NCBI RefSeq assembly: GCF_020181655.1
Contig: NZ_CP084032.1
Span: forward strand, 1,736,001-1,800,000
DNA: 64,000 nt
From: Pectobacterium colocasium
Lineage (GTDB): Bacteria > Pseudomonadota > Gammaproteobacteria > Enterobacterales > Enterobacteriaceae
Direction: 5' to 3'
The first letter of the stretch is position 1. Each line of letters opens with the position of its first letter. Both the position numbers and the translations under genes were made by a program. Positions 1-8,820 of this stretch are shown here, piece by piece. The notes beneath the pieces were generated by a model. The model was not told the DNA's origin and ran no database searches. It saw only the letters and a list, made by a program, of their open reading frames with translations.

Positions 1-17
1 TGTCATCGGGTTGTGCG

Positions 18-440
18 TCATGGTTTGTCGCGATCCAGCAGCATTATCGCCAGCGCCTGTGCTTCAAGCGAGGTGGCGACGACAAAATAGGCATACGGCG
101 CCTGCCCAGACTGCGTCCAGTTCTCTGCCCATTTCACGTACTTTTGCCTTTTGGCTTCGTCGTTTTCGATGCGAATCGCACCCGCACAGTATTGCTGTTG
201 CAGGCTGACGTTATCGCGCGTCCACTGAAGATAAGCATTCATAAAAACAGGGGAGCGATGGGGCAGGTCGGCACCTGTCATACAGAGAACAAAGCGTTCT
301 TGCGCGGCATACAGTTGAGCGATCTGCGCCATATAACCCGCGGATTCCTCGTCGGGCACCTGTTCCGGCATGTGTAAGAAGACCACCGGCCAGGCGTCTG
401 TATCAAGGAAAGGATGTGGCGTTGCAATGGAATCGGGCAT
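18..440 (-). CDS. hypothetical protein, Fur-controlled
   Basis: A 140-residue soluble protein with no signal peptide or membrane segment; I do not recognise the family. The start ATG at 440 lies 26 bases downstream, in its own sense, of a near-perfect Fur box (466-484). It is therefore very probably iron-repressed and part of the siderophore locus that continues with the AraC regulator and two ABC exporters. A possible next minus-strand start (ATG at 6) follows the stop by 11 bases, so an operon may continue off the left edge. Visible features are a Trp-rich C-terminal half and no clear catalytic motif. Confidence 0.7.
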   Translation of the reverse strand: MPDSIATPHPFLDTDAWPVVFLHMPEQVPDEESAGYMAQIAQLYAAQERFVLCMTGADLPHRSPVFMNAYLQWTRDNVSLQQQYCAGAIRIENDEAKRQKYVKWAENWTQSGQAPYAYFVVATSLEAQALAIMLLDRDKP

Positions 441-465
441 AGCGGTTTCTCCGGCTTATTATGGA

Positions 466-484
466 GAAAATGATAATCATTCGC
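466..484. promoter_or_regulatory. Fur box
   Basis: The 19 bases GAAAATGATAATCATTCGC match the Fur consensus GATAATGATAATCATTATC at 16 of 19 positions, with the core AATGATAATCATT intact. It lies just upstream of the minus-strand gene starting at 440 and downstream of the araC-type gene, so iron-Fur should repress the 140-residue gene and whatever follows it to the left. Confidence 0.85.
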
Positions 485-552
485 TGTTACGGCGCTACCC
501 GAATCCAGTCTATTTGTACCCGTATCGGGATGAACGGGACGTTGGTTTTCAG

Positions 553-1521
553 CTAAATGTTCAGGCGCTTGAAAGCAGAAGGCGTGACGCCGAACTGCTT
601 TTGGAAGGCGGCACTAAAGTGGCTGGCGTTGGCATAGCCCAGATCGGTGGCGACCACCATGACGGGCGCGCCCGTGACAAACAGCCGACGCCGCGCTTCG
701 TGCATACGTTCGGCCTGAAATAACCCATAGATGCTGTTATTGAAGAGCTGGCGAAATCCGCGTTTCAGCTTTAGTACGCTTAATCCGGTTTCTCTGGAGA
801 GCATGGCGATAGTAGGAGCCTGTGACAGATCCGCCAGCAGCAGATCTTTGGCACGCAGCAGCTTTTGGCGATCGGCCAGGCTGAGCGTGTCCTGCGGGGG
901 AACCGCGTCGGCATGTCCGGCGACGGCGAGACTCACCAGAATCATGCTTTGTCCCAGCAACCACAGCGGCGCATGGCGGTTTTCACCGGCCTGCTGCGGG
1001 TGCGTCAGGCTGGACAGCGCGTGGCTTAACACCTGCGCGGTTGCCCGCATTTCGGCATTGCAGTCGCAGCGGGTACAGAGCCGGCCGGAATCCAACTGCT
1101 GTTGCAGGTTACCGGTGAGATCCGGCACCCAGTTAGCCAGTAGCTCAGGGCTCAGCGACACCGTGACGCTTTCAAACTGCCCGGAGTAGGATGACGTACC
1201 CTGACAGTCTGGGGTATAGCTAATACAACCCGATCCTTGCTTCAGCACGTGTTCCCGTCCACGATCGCCTTTCAGTGCAAATTGCGAATCTCCTTGCAAC
1301 GAACAGGAAAAATTGATGCGTCCCCAGTCGTCATGCAAATGCATGGTAGTGGGCTGTCGGAACTGTCCGCGCCACACCAGAATATCCAGCCCTTCCTGAA
1401 GCGTAGCGCGCAGCAGGCTACAGTCCGCACCGGTATCCGGCCGCATGACGTGCAGTTCAGCGATCAAATTCGAAATGGTGACTTCAGGCTCGCTGGTGGC
1501 TTTCAGTGGGGAGGCATTCAA
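553..1521 (-). CDS. AraC-family regulator of siderophore genes (PchR/YbtA type)
   Basis: A 322-residue regulator. The C-terminal ~100 residues carry the two AraC helix-turn-helix motifs (IAMLSRETGLSVLKLKRGF and GYANASHFSAAFQKQFGVTP). The N-terminal ~200 residues are the variable sensor domain. Length and layout fit PchR/YbtA, which bind a ferric siderophore and activate uptake genes. It is divergent from an exporter pair like YbtP/YbtQ, and the shared intergenic region holds two direct repeats suitable as its operator. The assignment of a siderophore ligand is inference from this context. The ATG at 1521 was taken; the next in-frame start would cut the sensor domain. Confidence 0.85.
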   Translation of the reverse strand: MNASPLKATSEPEVTISNLIAELHVMRPDTGADCSLLRATLQEGLDILVWRGQFRQPTTMHLHDDWGRINFSCSLQGDSQFALKGDRGREHVLKQGSGCISYTPDCQGTSSYSGQFESVTVSLSPELLANWVPDLTGNLQQQLDSGRLCTRCDCNAEMRATAQVLSHALSSLTHPQQAGENRHAPLWLLGQSMILVSLAVAGHADAVPPQDTLSLADRQKLLRAKDLLLADLSQAPTIAMLSRETGLSVLKLKRGFRQLFNNSIYGLFQAERMHEARRRLFVTGAPVMVVATDLGYANASHFSAAFQKQFGVTPSAFKRLNI

Positions 1522-1612
1522 TGGACAGACTCCTGAAGAGACGGGTTGCGAACATCGAACGATCCGGTAATTGGACGATCATCGCACCGAAGTTGATGAC
1601 GGTAACCCGTAC

Positions 1613-1646
1613 CGATTCGGGTAGAAATCGGCTCGAATCGGGTAGA
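1613..1646. promoter_or_regulatory. Direct repeats, probable AraC-type operator
   Basis: Two copies of a 13-base repeat, CGATTCGGGTAGA (1613-1625) and CGAATCGGGTAGA (1634-1646), differ at one base and are spaced 21 bp, two helical turns. They lie between the divergent araC-type gene and the exporter operon. PchR- and YbtA-like regulators use paired direct repeats of this kind. Immediately downstream, 1655-1673 is AT-rich and only loosely like a Fur site (about 10 of 19). Confidence 0.6.
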
Positions 1647-1752
1647 TACACAATTGAGAATAGTTATTATTCCTGACTTTATTGCCGCCGTCGAGTTGAT
1701 TTGCTTGCGTTACGGGTAAGCGACTGTGCGGGAAGGAGAAAAGAGAACAACT

Positions 1753-3591
1753 ATGCCACATTCCGCTGTTGAGGGCGGTTCATCCGCTTCCACGCCGCCT
1801 TCTACGCCACATAACCGAGCCTGGCACATTATGCACCCCGTAAGAGGGCAAATTCGTCTGGCGATGTGCCTGTCGGGGCTGTCGGTTCTGGCTGGCATCG
1901 CATTTCTGCTTTTTCTGGCGTGGAGTATCCAACAGTTGCTCGTGCAACCCGCGTCATGGCCGCTGTTGACGATGGTCGGAGCGTTGCTGTGCCTGTGCGC
2001 CGGCTATCTGCTGCGTCTGCTGGCGTTTAATCAGTCTCACTACGCCGCGTTTCGGCTGGAAAATCAGATTCGCAGCGCGCTGGCGGAACAGCTGGCGCGG
2101 ATCCCGCTGGGCGAGGTGCAGCGTCTGGGCACCGGTTCGCTGGCGAAGATCGTTCAGGATGATGTCAAAGCGCTTCACTTGTTTGTAGCGGACAGCACGC
2201 CTCTCTATGCCCGCGCCTTTGTGGCACCGCTGTGCACGGGAGCGTTACTGTTCTGGCTGGACTGGCGTTTGGCACTGGCCGCCTTGCTCGTGCTGGTCAT
2301 CGGTGCCGTGGTGCTGAGGCTGGCGATGCGCAATGCCGGTGAGATGAACCAGCGCTATAACCACGCGCGGGAAGAAGTCAGTACCGCCGTGATCGAATTT
2401 GTGCAGGCGATGCCGGTGGTGCGCACCTTCGATACCGGCGCGTCAACGTTTGGGCGCTACCAGCAGGCGCTGGAAAATTATCTGGACGTGCTTACGCGCT
2501 GGTATCAGCAGGCGGGGTTCTCGGCACGTTTCTCCTTCGCGGTGCTTAACCCGCTTCCCACGCTGCTGGTGCTGTGCTGGGTGGCGTACGGTTTCTATTG
2601 CGCCGGCGAGCTGGACTTCAGCCTGTGGGTCGCGGTGCTGCTGCTCGGTAATGGCATGGCAGAAGCCGTTATGCCGATGATGGCGCTGAACCATATGGTA
2701 GCGAAAACCCGATTGAGTATCAGCCGGATTCAGGACGTGCTGGCGCTATCGCCGCTGCCGGAAACGGAAAGCGATGCTTTGCCTGCCGATACCAGCGTGA
2801 GCTTTGAACAGGTGAGTTTCCGCTACGACCAGCACGCGAGTGACTGGGTACTGGAGGACGTTAGTTTTCAGGTGCCAGCCGGATCGGTTACGGCGCTGGT
2901 AGGGGCATCTGGCGCAGGGAAAACCTCCGTGGCACGGCTCATTCCCCGCTTTTGGGATGTGACGGCCGGACGCATTTTGATTGGCGGCGTTGATATCCGG
3001 CAGATGAAAACCGACACGCTCATGCAGCAGGTGTCGTTTGTTTTTCAGGAATCCTTCCTGTTTGCGGACACCATCGCTAATAACATCCGGCTCGGCTTGC
3101 CGGAAAAAAGCATGGAAGAGGTGATTGCCGCCGCGACGGCGGCACAGGCGCACGATTTTATCATGGCGTTGCCGCAGGGTTACGACACGCTGGCGGGTGA
3201 GCGCGGCCAGTTCCTGTCCGGCGGACAGCGCCAGCGTATCGCCATCGCGCGGGCGCTGTTGCACAACCGGCCGATTCTGGTGCTGGACGAACCGACGGCG
3301 TTTGCCGACCCGGAAAACGAGGCAGCGCTGTTGGCGGCGCTTGGCATCCTGATGCGGGGTAAAACGGTCATCATGGTGGCGCACCGTCTGTCGACGATCC
3401 GCGATGCTGACCAGATCGTGGTCTTCGACCGTGGACGGCTGAGCGAATCGGGTCGTCATGACGTGCTGCTAGCGGCGCAAGGTCACTATAGCGAACTGTG
3501 GCGACACTATGAGCAGGCGCAGAACTGGGCGCTAGGCAACGCACCGTGCAGCACATCGTCGAGCAACGGGCAGTCAGGAGATCGCGCGTGA
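1753..3591 (+). CDS. ABC exporter, fused permease-ATPase (YbtP/Irp6-like)
   Basis: About 612 residues: an N-terminal six-helix ABC transporter domain (roughly 20-310) followed by an ATPase domain with Walker A GASGAGKTS (~384), signature LSGGQ (~488), Walker B ILVLDE (~508) and the switch His in AHRLS (~543). The family includes YbtP and YbtQ, which import ferric yersiniabactin despite exporter topology. ATG 1753 is preferred over the in-frame GTG at 1726, because AAGGAG at 1733-1738 precedes the ATG and nothing precedes the GTG. The D-loop reads FADPENE instead of the usual ALD. The stop overlaps the next gene's start, so the two form a coupled heterodimer. Confidence 0.88.
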   Translation: MPHSAVEGGSSASTPPSTPHNRAWHIMHPVRGQIRLAMCLSGLSVLAGIAFLLFLAWSIQQLLVQPASWPLLTMVGALLCLCAGYLLRLLAFNQSHYAAFRLENQIRSALAEQLARIPLGEVQRLGTGSLAKIVQDDVKALHLFVADSTPLYARAFVAPLCTGALLFWLDWRLALAALLVLVIGAVVLRLAMRNAGEMNQRYNHAREEVSTAVIEFVQAMPVVRTFDTGASTFGRYQQALENYLDVLTRWYQQAGFSARFSFAVLNPLPTLLVLCWVAYGFYCAGELDFSLWVAVLLLGNGMAEAVMPMMALNHMVAKTRLSISRIQDVLALSPLPETESDALPADTSVSFEQVSFRYDQHASDWVLEDVSFQVPAGSVTALVGASGAGKTSVARLIPRFWDVTAGRILIGGVDIRQMKTDTLMQQVSFVFQESFLFADTIANNIRLGLPEKSMEEVIAAATAAQAHDFIMALPQGYDTLAGERGQFLSGGQRQRIAIARALLHNRPILVLDEPTAFADPENEAALLAALGILMRGKTVIMVAHRLSTIRDADQIVVFDRGRLSESGRHDVLLAAQGHYSELWRHYEQAQNWALGNAPCSTSSSNGQSGDRA

Positions 3592-5363
3592 TGAACAAAA
3601 ACCATACCGTCATAACGACGCAGTTATCCGCATGGTGGCACACGTATCGTCAATTGGAGCGGGTGACGGGTTCACAATCTCGGCTGTTCCGTCGGTGTTG
3701 CTTAAGCCTGCTGGCAGCGGCTGTTGCGCAGGGGTTAGCGCTGGCGTGCCTGTTTCCGCTGCTGTCGGCGTTCACCCACGCGGCGGCTTCCCGCGAGATA
3801 GCGATGTGGCTGGTACTGATGACATTTCTTAGCCTGTTGACGCTGGCGCTGCGCTGGTATGGCCAAGGGTTTGAATATCGCGGGCAGCTTGCGGCGGCAA
3901 CCCATGAACTGCGTATGCGTCTGGGAGAACAGCTGCGGAGTATGCCGCTAACCACGCTTCAGTCCGCGCGAGCGGGGGATATCAACGCGCTGCTGCTGGG
4001 CAGCGTGGATGAGAACCTGAACTATATGTTGGCGATAATAAACCAACTGCTGTTGGCTATCGTGACGCCCGTTGTGATAGCGCTCGTCATGCTGACGGTG
4101 GAGTGGCGATTGGGCGTGAGTCTGTTGCTGATCTTTCCCGCCATCGCGCTGCTGTATCGCTGGCGGCGACCGGCATTTGCGCGCACGATGCAGGCGCTGG
4201 CGGAGGCGAATCAGCAAACCAGCGCCGATATTGTGGAATATGTGCAGGGGCTCGCCGTCCTGAGAACCAGCTGTCAGCAGGCTGAACGTACATCGGCGCT
4301 GCGCCAGTGTTTTCAGCATCTGCAGCAGATACAAACGTCAGCTCACCGCAGCGGTGCCAAACCCGGTGCGGTGGTTGCCAGCGTCGTGGAGTTAGGTCTT
4401 CAGGGCGTACTGATTCTGGGTATCAGCGGCGTTGTGGTGGGCGCGTGGGATATAGCCATCGTCGCCGCGATGATGGTGATTGTGGTTCGCTTCTCTGAAC
4501 CGCTGGCGACGTTTGTCAGCTATACGGCCGTGCTGGAATTGATTAATACGGCGCTGCGCCGCATTGACGATCTGCTGGCGATTGAACCGCTGCCTGTGCA
4601 TCGACCTGTCGACGTGCCGCTGACGTATGCGGTTACGTTCGAGCAGGTGAGTTTTCGCTATGCCAATGAGGCTGAGGCGGTGCTTGATGGGGTGAACATC
4701 ATACTGCCGGAGAAGGGGATGACGGCGTTGGTTGGGCCGTCGGGCTCGGGGAAAACGACGATAACGCGACTGCTCATGCGCCATGCGGATCCGCAACACG
4801 GACGCGTGTGTATCGGGGGCGTGGATATTCGCCACATTCCAACGCGTGAAGTAAATCGGCTGATTTCCGTGGTGTTTCAGGATGTCTACCTGTTTGATGA
4901 TTCAGTGCTGGCAAACATTCGGATGGCGCGTCCGGATGCCAGCGACGCAGAGGTCGAGCGGGCTGCCGAGGCTGCCCAGTGTCTGGATTTTATTCAGCGG
5001 CTGCCGCAGGGATGGCAAACACGGCTGGGCGATATTGGCGGCAGATTATCCGGCGGCGAACGGCAGCGTATTTCGATTGCGCGAGCCTTATTGAAGGACG
5101 CGCCGATTGTGATTCTGGACGAACCGACGGCGGCGTTGGATACCGAAAGCGAGCTCGCTGTACAGCGGGCGATTGACCGGCTGGTTCAGGACAAGACGGT
5201 TATTGTCATTGCCCATCGGCTATCGACAATTGTGGGCGCACATCGAATTCTGGTTGTCGAGAATGGGGGGATTTCCCTGCAGGGAACGCACAGCGAATTA
5301 TTGCATGCTGAAGGCCGTTATCGCGCGCTGTGGAACGCGCAGCAGTCTATCTCACTAAATTGA
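3588..5363 (+). CDS. ABC exporter, fused permease-ATPase (YbtQ/Irp7-like)
   Basis: About 591 residues with the same layout as its upstream partner: six membrane helices to about residue 310, then Walker A GPSGSGKTT (~383), signature LSGGERQR (~487), Walker B VILDEPTAALD (~508) and AHRLS (~543). Here the D-loop is canonical, unlike the partner. AGGAG at 3576-3580 serves either GTG 3588 or ATG 3591; both overlap the TGA of the upstream gene (3589-3591), so translation is coupled. A heterodimeric transporter is likely. Import of a ferric siderophore is inferred from the AraC regulator and Fur box beside it; no biosynthetic or receptor genes are in view. Confidence 0.88.
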   Translation: MMNKNHTVITTQLSAWWHTYRQLERVTGSQSRLFRRCCLSLLAAAVAQGLALACLFPLLSAFTHAAASREIAMWLVLMTFLSLLTLALRWYGQGFEYRGQLAAATHELRMRLGEQLRSMPLTTLQSARAGDINALLLGSVDENLNYMLAIINQLLLAIVTPVVIALVMLTVEWRLGVSLLLIFPAIALLYRWRRPAFARTMQALAEANQQTSADIVEYVQGLAVLRTSCQQAERTSALRQCFQHLQQIQTSAHRSGAKPGAVVASVVELGLQGVLILGISGVVVGAWDIAIVAAMMVIVVRFSEPLATFVSYTAVLELINTALRRIDDLLAIEPLPVHRPVDVPLTYAVTFEQVSFRYANEAEAVLDGVNIILPEKGMTALVGPSGSGKTTITRLLMRHADPQHGRVCIGGVDIRHIPTREVNRLISVVFQDVYLFDDSVLANIRMARPDASDAEVERAAEAAQCLDFIQRLPQGWQTRLGDIGGRLSGGERQRISIARALLKDAPIVILDEPTAALDTESELAVQRAIDRLVQDKTVIVIAHRLSTIVGAHRILVVENGGISLQGTHSELLHAEGRYRALWNAQQSISLN

Positions 5364-5377
5364 AATAGACTGGATGA

Positions 5378-6115
5378 TTATAACGGTTCAGGTTTGATGA
5401 GCTGTAATTCTACGCCGAGTCTTATTGCGTGTTTGGCATTCAACACGCCAAGTTTTTTTACCACATTGCCAATATGGAATTTTACGGTGCTGATTTTGAT
5501 ATCCAGAATCAGCGCAATTTCCGGGTAGGTTTTGCCCATGCTGGCCCAGTACAGAATTTCGTTTTCGCGCTGGGAGAAAATCTCTTTGTCGCTTTGTTTT
5601 CTGCTCTGATGACTTTGCGTCATCTCTTTGTAAAGCGTGGTGATTTTCTCATGAATGGTAATGAGCAGCATTTGCAGTTTGTCTTTGTTTTCCTCAACAA
5701 TACTTTCTATATCCGTTGGCGAGTACTCTTCAAACATAATCGATAGCGCTGCCAGATTATTATTGTTGTCATGCAAGACAAAGGTATAGCCATTAACAAT
5801 ATCGTATTCTTTTGACAGATTAAAAATCTTGGAGAACTTCAGCTTAGAGTTAATAACGATGTTGTCTTCCCAGGAGAAAGGCGAGACTTTATTTATCGCC
5901 GTCAAAATAACTGGGTCGATATGCTGGTAGTTATTCTCTTTATAGGTACTCACCCATTCCTGCGGGTAATTTGAGATGATCACAACCTGAGAGGGGTTCT
6001 TCTTGTTCATGATCATGTAAGCGTATTTCAGGTCGCCATATTGCTTTAACTTTCGGCCGAGATAGCTTTTTATCGTGTTATTGATGATTTCATTATCAGA
6101 GCAAAATACAGACAT
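5378..6115 (-). CDS. virR: LuxR-type AHL receptor, ExpR2/VirR family
   Basis: 245 residues. The N-terminal autoinducer-binding domain (about 15-165) has the NNYQHIDPV and SPFSWED segments typical of LuxR proteins. The C-terminal HTH (about 175-240) reads [18 protein letters not shown] followed by [16 protein letters not shown]. It matches the Pectobacterium ExpR proteins closely as I remember them. In those bacteria unliganded ExpR/VirR activates rsmA, and AHL relieves this, so virulence enzymes are made at high density. No luxI-type gene is adjacent, which suits the second, expI-unlinked copy (expR2/virR); the symbol is therefore a reasoned choice rather than proof. The stop lies 15 bases from the convergent exporter gene. 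Confidence 0.85.
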   Translation of the reverse strand: MSVFCSDNEIINNTIKSYLGRKLKQYGDLKYAYMIMNKKNPSQVVIISNYPQEWVSTYKENNYQHIDPVILTAINKVSPFSWEDNIVINSKLKFSKIFNLSKEYDIVNGYTFVLHDNNNNLAALSIMFEEYSPTDIESIVEENKDKLQMLLITIHEKITTLYKEMTQSHQSRKQSDKEIFSQRENEILYWASMGKTYPEIALILDIKISTVKFHIGNVVKKLGVLNAKHAIRLGVELQLIKPEPL

Positions 6116-6171
6116 GTAACGGCCTCAATAAAAAGCGAGAAAGTACCCATGATATAGGTGGTGTCATAAAA

Positions 6172-6190
6172 GTATAGTGCTGACCTATAC
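6172..6190. promoter_or_regulatory. Short inverted repeat upstream of the AHL receptor
   Basis: GTATAG-N7-CTATAC lies 57 bases upstream of the receptor start. Size and symmetry are lux-box-like, but the arms do not match the known consensus, so autoregulation is only a possibility. Confidence 0.3.
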
Positions 6191-6349
6191 CTAAGTCTAA
6201 CTACTGTTACTCCATGATATCACTTATAATTTTTTAATGAACAGGGCAATTTATAAAAAAATTTAAGAAAGTAAATTTTAAAAAAAATTGTTACAAATTG
6301 ATTTGCCAACCCAGGGAATTACCCATAATTTTGCTCCTGTTCTGTCTAC

Positions 6350-6392
6350 TGAATTTAGGGTGTGTGGCATCAAACCACACGCCCTAAAAACA
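6350..6392. other. 14-bp hairpin without U tract
   Basis: TTTAGGGTGTGTGG (6354-6367) pairs with CCACACGCCCTAAA (6375-6388), loop CATCAAA, one G-T pair. Neither strand has a run of T after the stem, so it is not a canonical terminator. It separates the receptor's upstream region from the gene-poor stretch to its right. Confidence 0.5.
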
Positions 6393-7133
6393 GCTCTCCC
6401 GTCATGCGGAGCTGGTTAGTAAATAATCCGTTTTCGCTTATCAACCTTCGTTGTCTCTTGCTGTTCCTCGTCGTGCTTATGTTGCCTTTCCCTGCGCTTT
6501 TGCTTACTGCGATGTTGCCCGATGTAAAGAGGCGGCGATAGCGATTTATCGCATGGTGCTGGCTTCTGATATTGGTTCGCTGCTCTGTGAATCAGGCCCG
6601 AAAGAGAATGTCGATAAACTTTTCGCCGAACCTGAAGCTGGACGCCGCGCCCATCACCGCGAATGGATGGCACGATATAGCGTGATAACACGCAGCCTAA
6701 GCGACGCAGCATTGAATGGCAGTCACCATGCGTACTTTTAATGCTGAACTGTACCGTATCGTTTTGGTTTTTCTGCTTGTGGTGTCAAGAGCGGCGCGAG
6801 GTTTTCTTCTCAGGCAACATTTCTGTCACGATTTGGGATAAGGTGTTGGCAAATTCTGCCGATATTAATGGTTCAGGGAAGGTTATCTGCACCTTAAGGA
6901 TACTAGCCGACTGTTATACTGAAGAGGGCGGATATCTGCCTACTGCTCCGATGAGTGCCATCGTTGGATGATGAGGTTGACACACTTAAAAATATTTTAC
7001 GTTTGACGCTGGATAAGATTGAAGAACACGACTATCACGTACAGTGGAGCGGTCGGATGTTGGTTCCTGTTTGCTCACATCTCGAATGTTGCCTTGTTAC
7101 GGTATACCTATAATGACTCGAACTGAGGAAAGC
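6393..7133. other. Gene-poor stretch before cheV with decayed coding traces
   Basis: About 740 bases without a convincing gene. Several short open frames exist (for example 6545-6741 and 6949-7112 on plus), whose composition looks protein-like (LDDEVDTLKNILRLTL) but which lack ribosome sites and match no family I know. It may be the worn remains of one or two genes; the right end must hold the cheV promoter. Confidence 0.4.
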
Positions 7134-8099
7134 ATGGATAATTTTCAAAAAGAAATCGATGAGAGAACAAACCTCACCTCCGCTAATAAATTTGAACTCT
7201 TATTATTCCAACTGGGCAAATCACCAGAAGGTGACAAATCTGAGCTGTTTGGCATCAACGTATTTAAACTGCGTGAAATCGTACCGATGCCGACCTTGAC
7301 CAAAGCGGCTGGCATGACATCGCCGATGCTGGGTATGGTTAACATTCGTGGGCAAATCATTCCTGTTATCGATCTTCCTGCCGTGGTAGGCAGCAAGCCG
7401 GAAACCGGGCTGAACATTCTTCTTATCACCGAGTACGCACGTAGCACGCAGGCGTTTGCTGTGGAATCGGTAGACGATATCGTTCGTCTGGAATGGAGCC
7501 AGGTTTTGGCTGCCGAAGCAGGCATCAGTAACACCTACATCACAAGTATTGCGCGTCTTGATACCGACAAGGACAGTAATCGTCTGGCATTGGTGCTGGA
7601 TGTTGAACAGATTCTGTTTGATATCATTCCCGGTGATCGTGAAACCAAGCTCAAGAACGCAGAAGAGAAAACCTACCCTTACACGCCGGGCGCGATTGCG
7701 ATTGTGGCGGAAGACTCCAAAGTCGCTCGTTCTCTGCTTGAACAGGGACTTACCCAGATGGGCATTCCGTTTAGCATGCACATCACCGGACAGGAAGCCT
7801 GGAACAAGATACGGCAAATTGCGCAAGAAGCGCAGTCGGAAGGCCGACCTATTTCGGACAAAATTTCACTTGTCCTGACCGACCTGGAAATGCCGGAAAT
7901 GGACGGCTTTACGCTGACCAGAAATATCAAACGTGAAGAATTCCTGAAGAATATCCCGGTGGTGATTCACTCTTCTCTGTCCGGCAGTGCGAACGAAGAT
8001 CACGTGCGCAATGTGGGGGCGGATGCCTATGTGGCGAAATTCGAGATCAACGAACTGTCATCGGCGATTCAGACCGTGCTGAATAAAGTGCGTCGTTAA
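7134..8099 (+). CDS. cheV: Chemotaxis coupling protein CheV
   Basis: 321 residues: a CheW-like domain (about 10-165, containing GMVNIRGQIIPVIDL) that links chemoreceptors to CheA, then a receiver domain (about 190-320) whose phospho-acceptor Asp sits in LTDLEMPEMDG (~248). CheV acts in the signalling arrays at the cell pole. ATG 7134 is preferred because GAGGAA (7125-7130) stands at good spacing; in-frame starts at 7044 and 7113 would add residues absent from the family. It stands alone, not in a che operon, as is common for cheV, and ends in a strong terminator. Confidence 0.93.
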   Translation: MDNFQKEIDERTNLTSANKFELLLFQLGKSPEGDKSELFGINVFKLREIVPMPTLTKAAGMTSPMLGMVNIRGQIIPVIDLPAVVGSKPETGLNILLITEYARSTQAFAVESVDDIVRLEWSQVLAAEAGISNTYITSIARLDTDKDSNRLALVLDVEQILFDIIPGDRETKLKNAEEKTYPYTPGAIAIVAEDSKVARSLLEQGLTQMGIPFSMHITGQEAWNKIRQIAQEAQSEGRPISDKISLVLTDLEMPEMDGFTLTRNIKREEFLKNIPVVIHSSLSGSANEDHVRNVGADAYVAKFEINELSSAIQTVLNKVRR

Positions 8100-8120
8100 T
8101 CGTTCTGGTGGCCACCGCAT

Positions 8121-8169
8121 TCGGCCTCTGTCTCCTCCTTTACGGGAGAAGACAGAGGCCGATTTTTTA
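8121..8169 (+). terminator. Rho-independent terminator of cheV
   Basis: TCGGCCTCTGTCT (8121-8133) pairs perfectly with AGACAGAGGCCGA (8150-8162), followed by six T. It begins 21 bases after the cheV stop. Confidence 0.92.
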
Positions 8170-8425
8170 TACTACCCAGTTCTTTTCTATACATCATCAA
8201 TCCCATGCGTCTTTCACACCGACAGCAGCGGATTCGTCCTGGTTACGGTTGATATCCCAACGAATGCACATGTGTCTTCATCCGGACGAGAATGCGCTGT
8301 GCTTGATAACTAGATAATGAGTAGTACATATGTACTATTTTTTGTAAAAGAAGAGTCAGAAGGGCAGCAATAATGGGGAGTAAACGGTTTTCCCGCGAGA
8401 AAACCGTATGGTTTAGCGGAAGGCG

Positions 8426-8611
8426 TTATACAGCGCTGAAACCGACTGATAAATCAGATCGCGCGGTAGCGTGCACTCGTGTTTTTCCAGCAGCGCGCGG
8501 ATGAAACCAGCTAAACATGTCATCGCGAAACAGGGCAATCGCACTTCGCATCACGGCGTTTAACATGTCGTCCAGGCTGTTAAAATGGTAAGTAGTCGAC
8601 CCTAACGGCAC
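8426..8611 (-). pseudogene. TetR-family regulator remnant
   Basis: A 61-codon frame on the minus strand carries PLGSTTYHFNSLDDML, the end of a TetR helix-turn-helix, then drifts into unrelated sequence and stops. Normal TetR proteins have about 190 residues with some 30 more before this motif, so both ends are missing. The neighbouring plus-strand membrane-protein tail may be the remains of the gene it once controlled. Confidence 0.6.
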
Positions 8612-8649
8612 GTGGGCTTCCGTGCGACGACACGTTGCTTCCGCCAGTG

Positions 8650-8775
8650 ATGTTACTCACCGCTTGTACCATCGGCGCACTGCTGAGTGGCTGGTATGCC
8701 GCGCGGCAGGCGGACATCAATGTCGCGGAAGACGCGCTGGTGGATAATCGCGTGCTGGAAAGAGAAGGGCGCTGA
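8650..8775 (+). pseudogene. Membrane-protein C-terminal remnant
   Basis: An open frame from ATG 8650 gives MLLTACTIGALLSGWYAAR, then a hydrophilic tail ending NRVLEREGR. It resembles the last helix and tail of a permease but has no 5' part; the sequence before it runs into the TetR remnant. Family not recognised. Confidence 0.4.
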
Positions 8776-8788
8776 GGGTAAATCGGGA

Positions 8789-8815
8789 TGCCGCCTGCAT
8801 GATCGGCAGGCGGCA
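8789..8815 (-). terminator. Hairpin after yghU
   Basis: TGCCGCCTGC (8789-8798) and GCAGGCGGCA (8806-8815) form a perfect 10-bp stem with a 7-base loop, six bases beyond the yghU stop. There is no T run, so termination strength is uncertain. Confidence 0.55.
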
Positions 8816-8820
8816 GACGA

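Noticed and set aside
1655..1673. Second strong Fur box before the exporter operon
   Set aside because: Only about 10 of 19 positions fit the consensus, so it is mentioned but not called.
2746..3459. Long minus-strand open frame (237 codons)
   Set aside because: It lies antisense to the ATPase domain of a clear ABC transporter gene, in GC-rich DNA where such shadow frames are common, and its protein is Arg/His-rich without any motif.
7221..7826. Minus-strand open frame of 201 codons
   Set aside because: Antisense to cheV and without recognisable domain or ribosome site.
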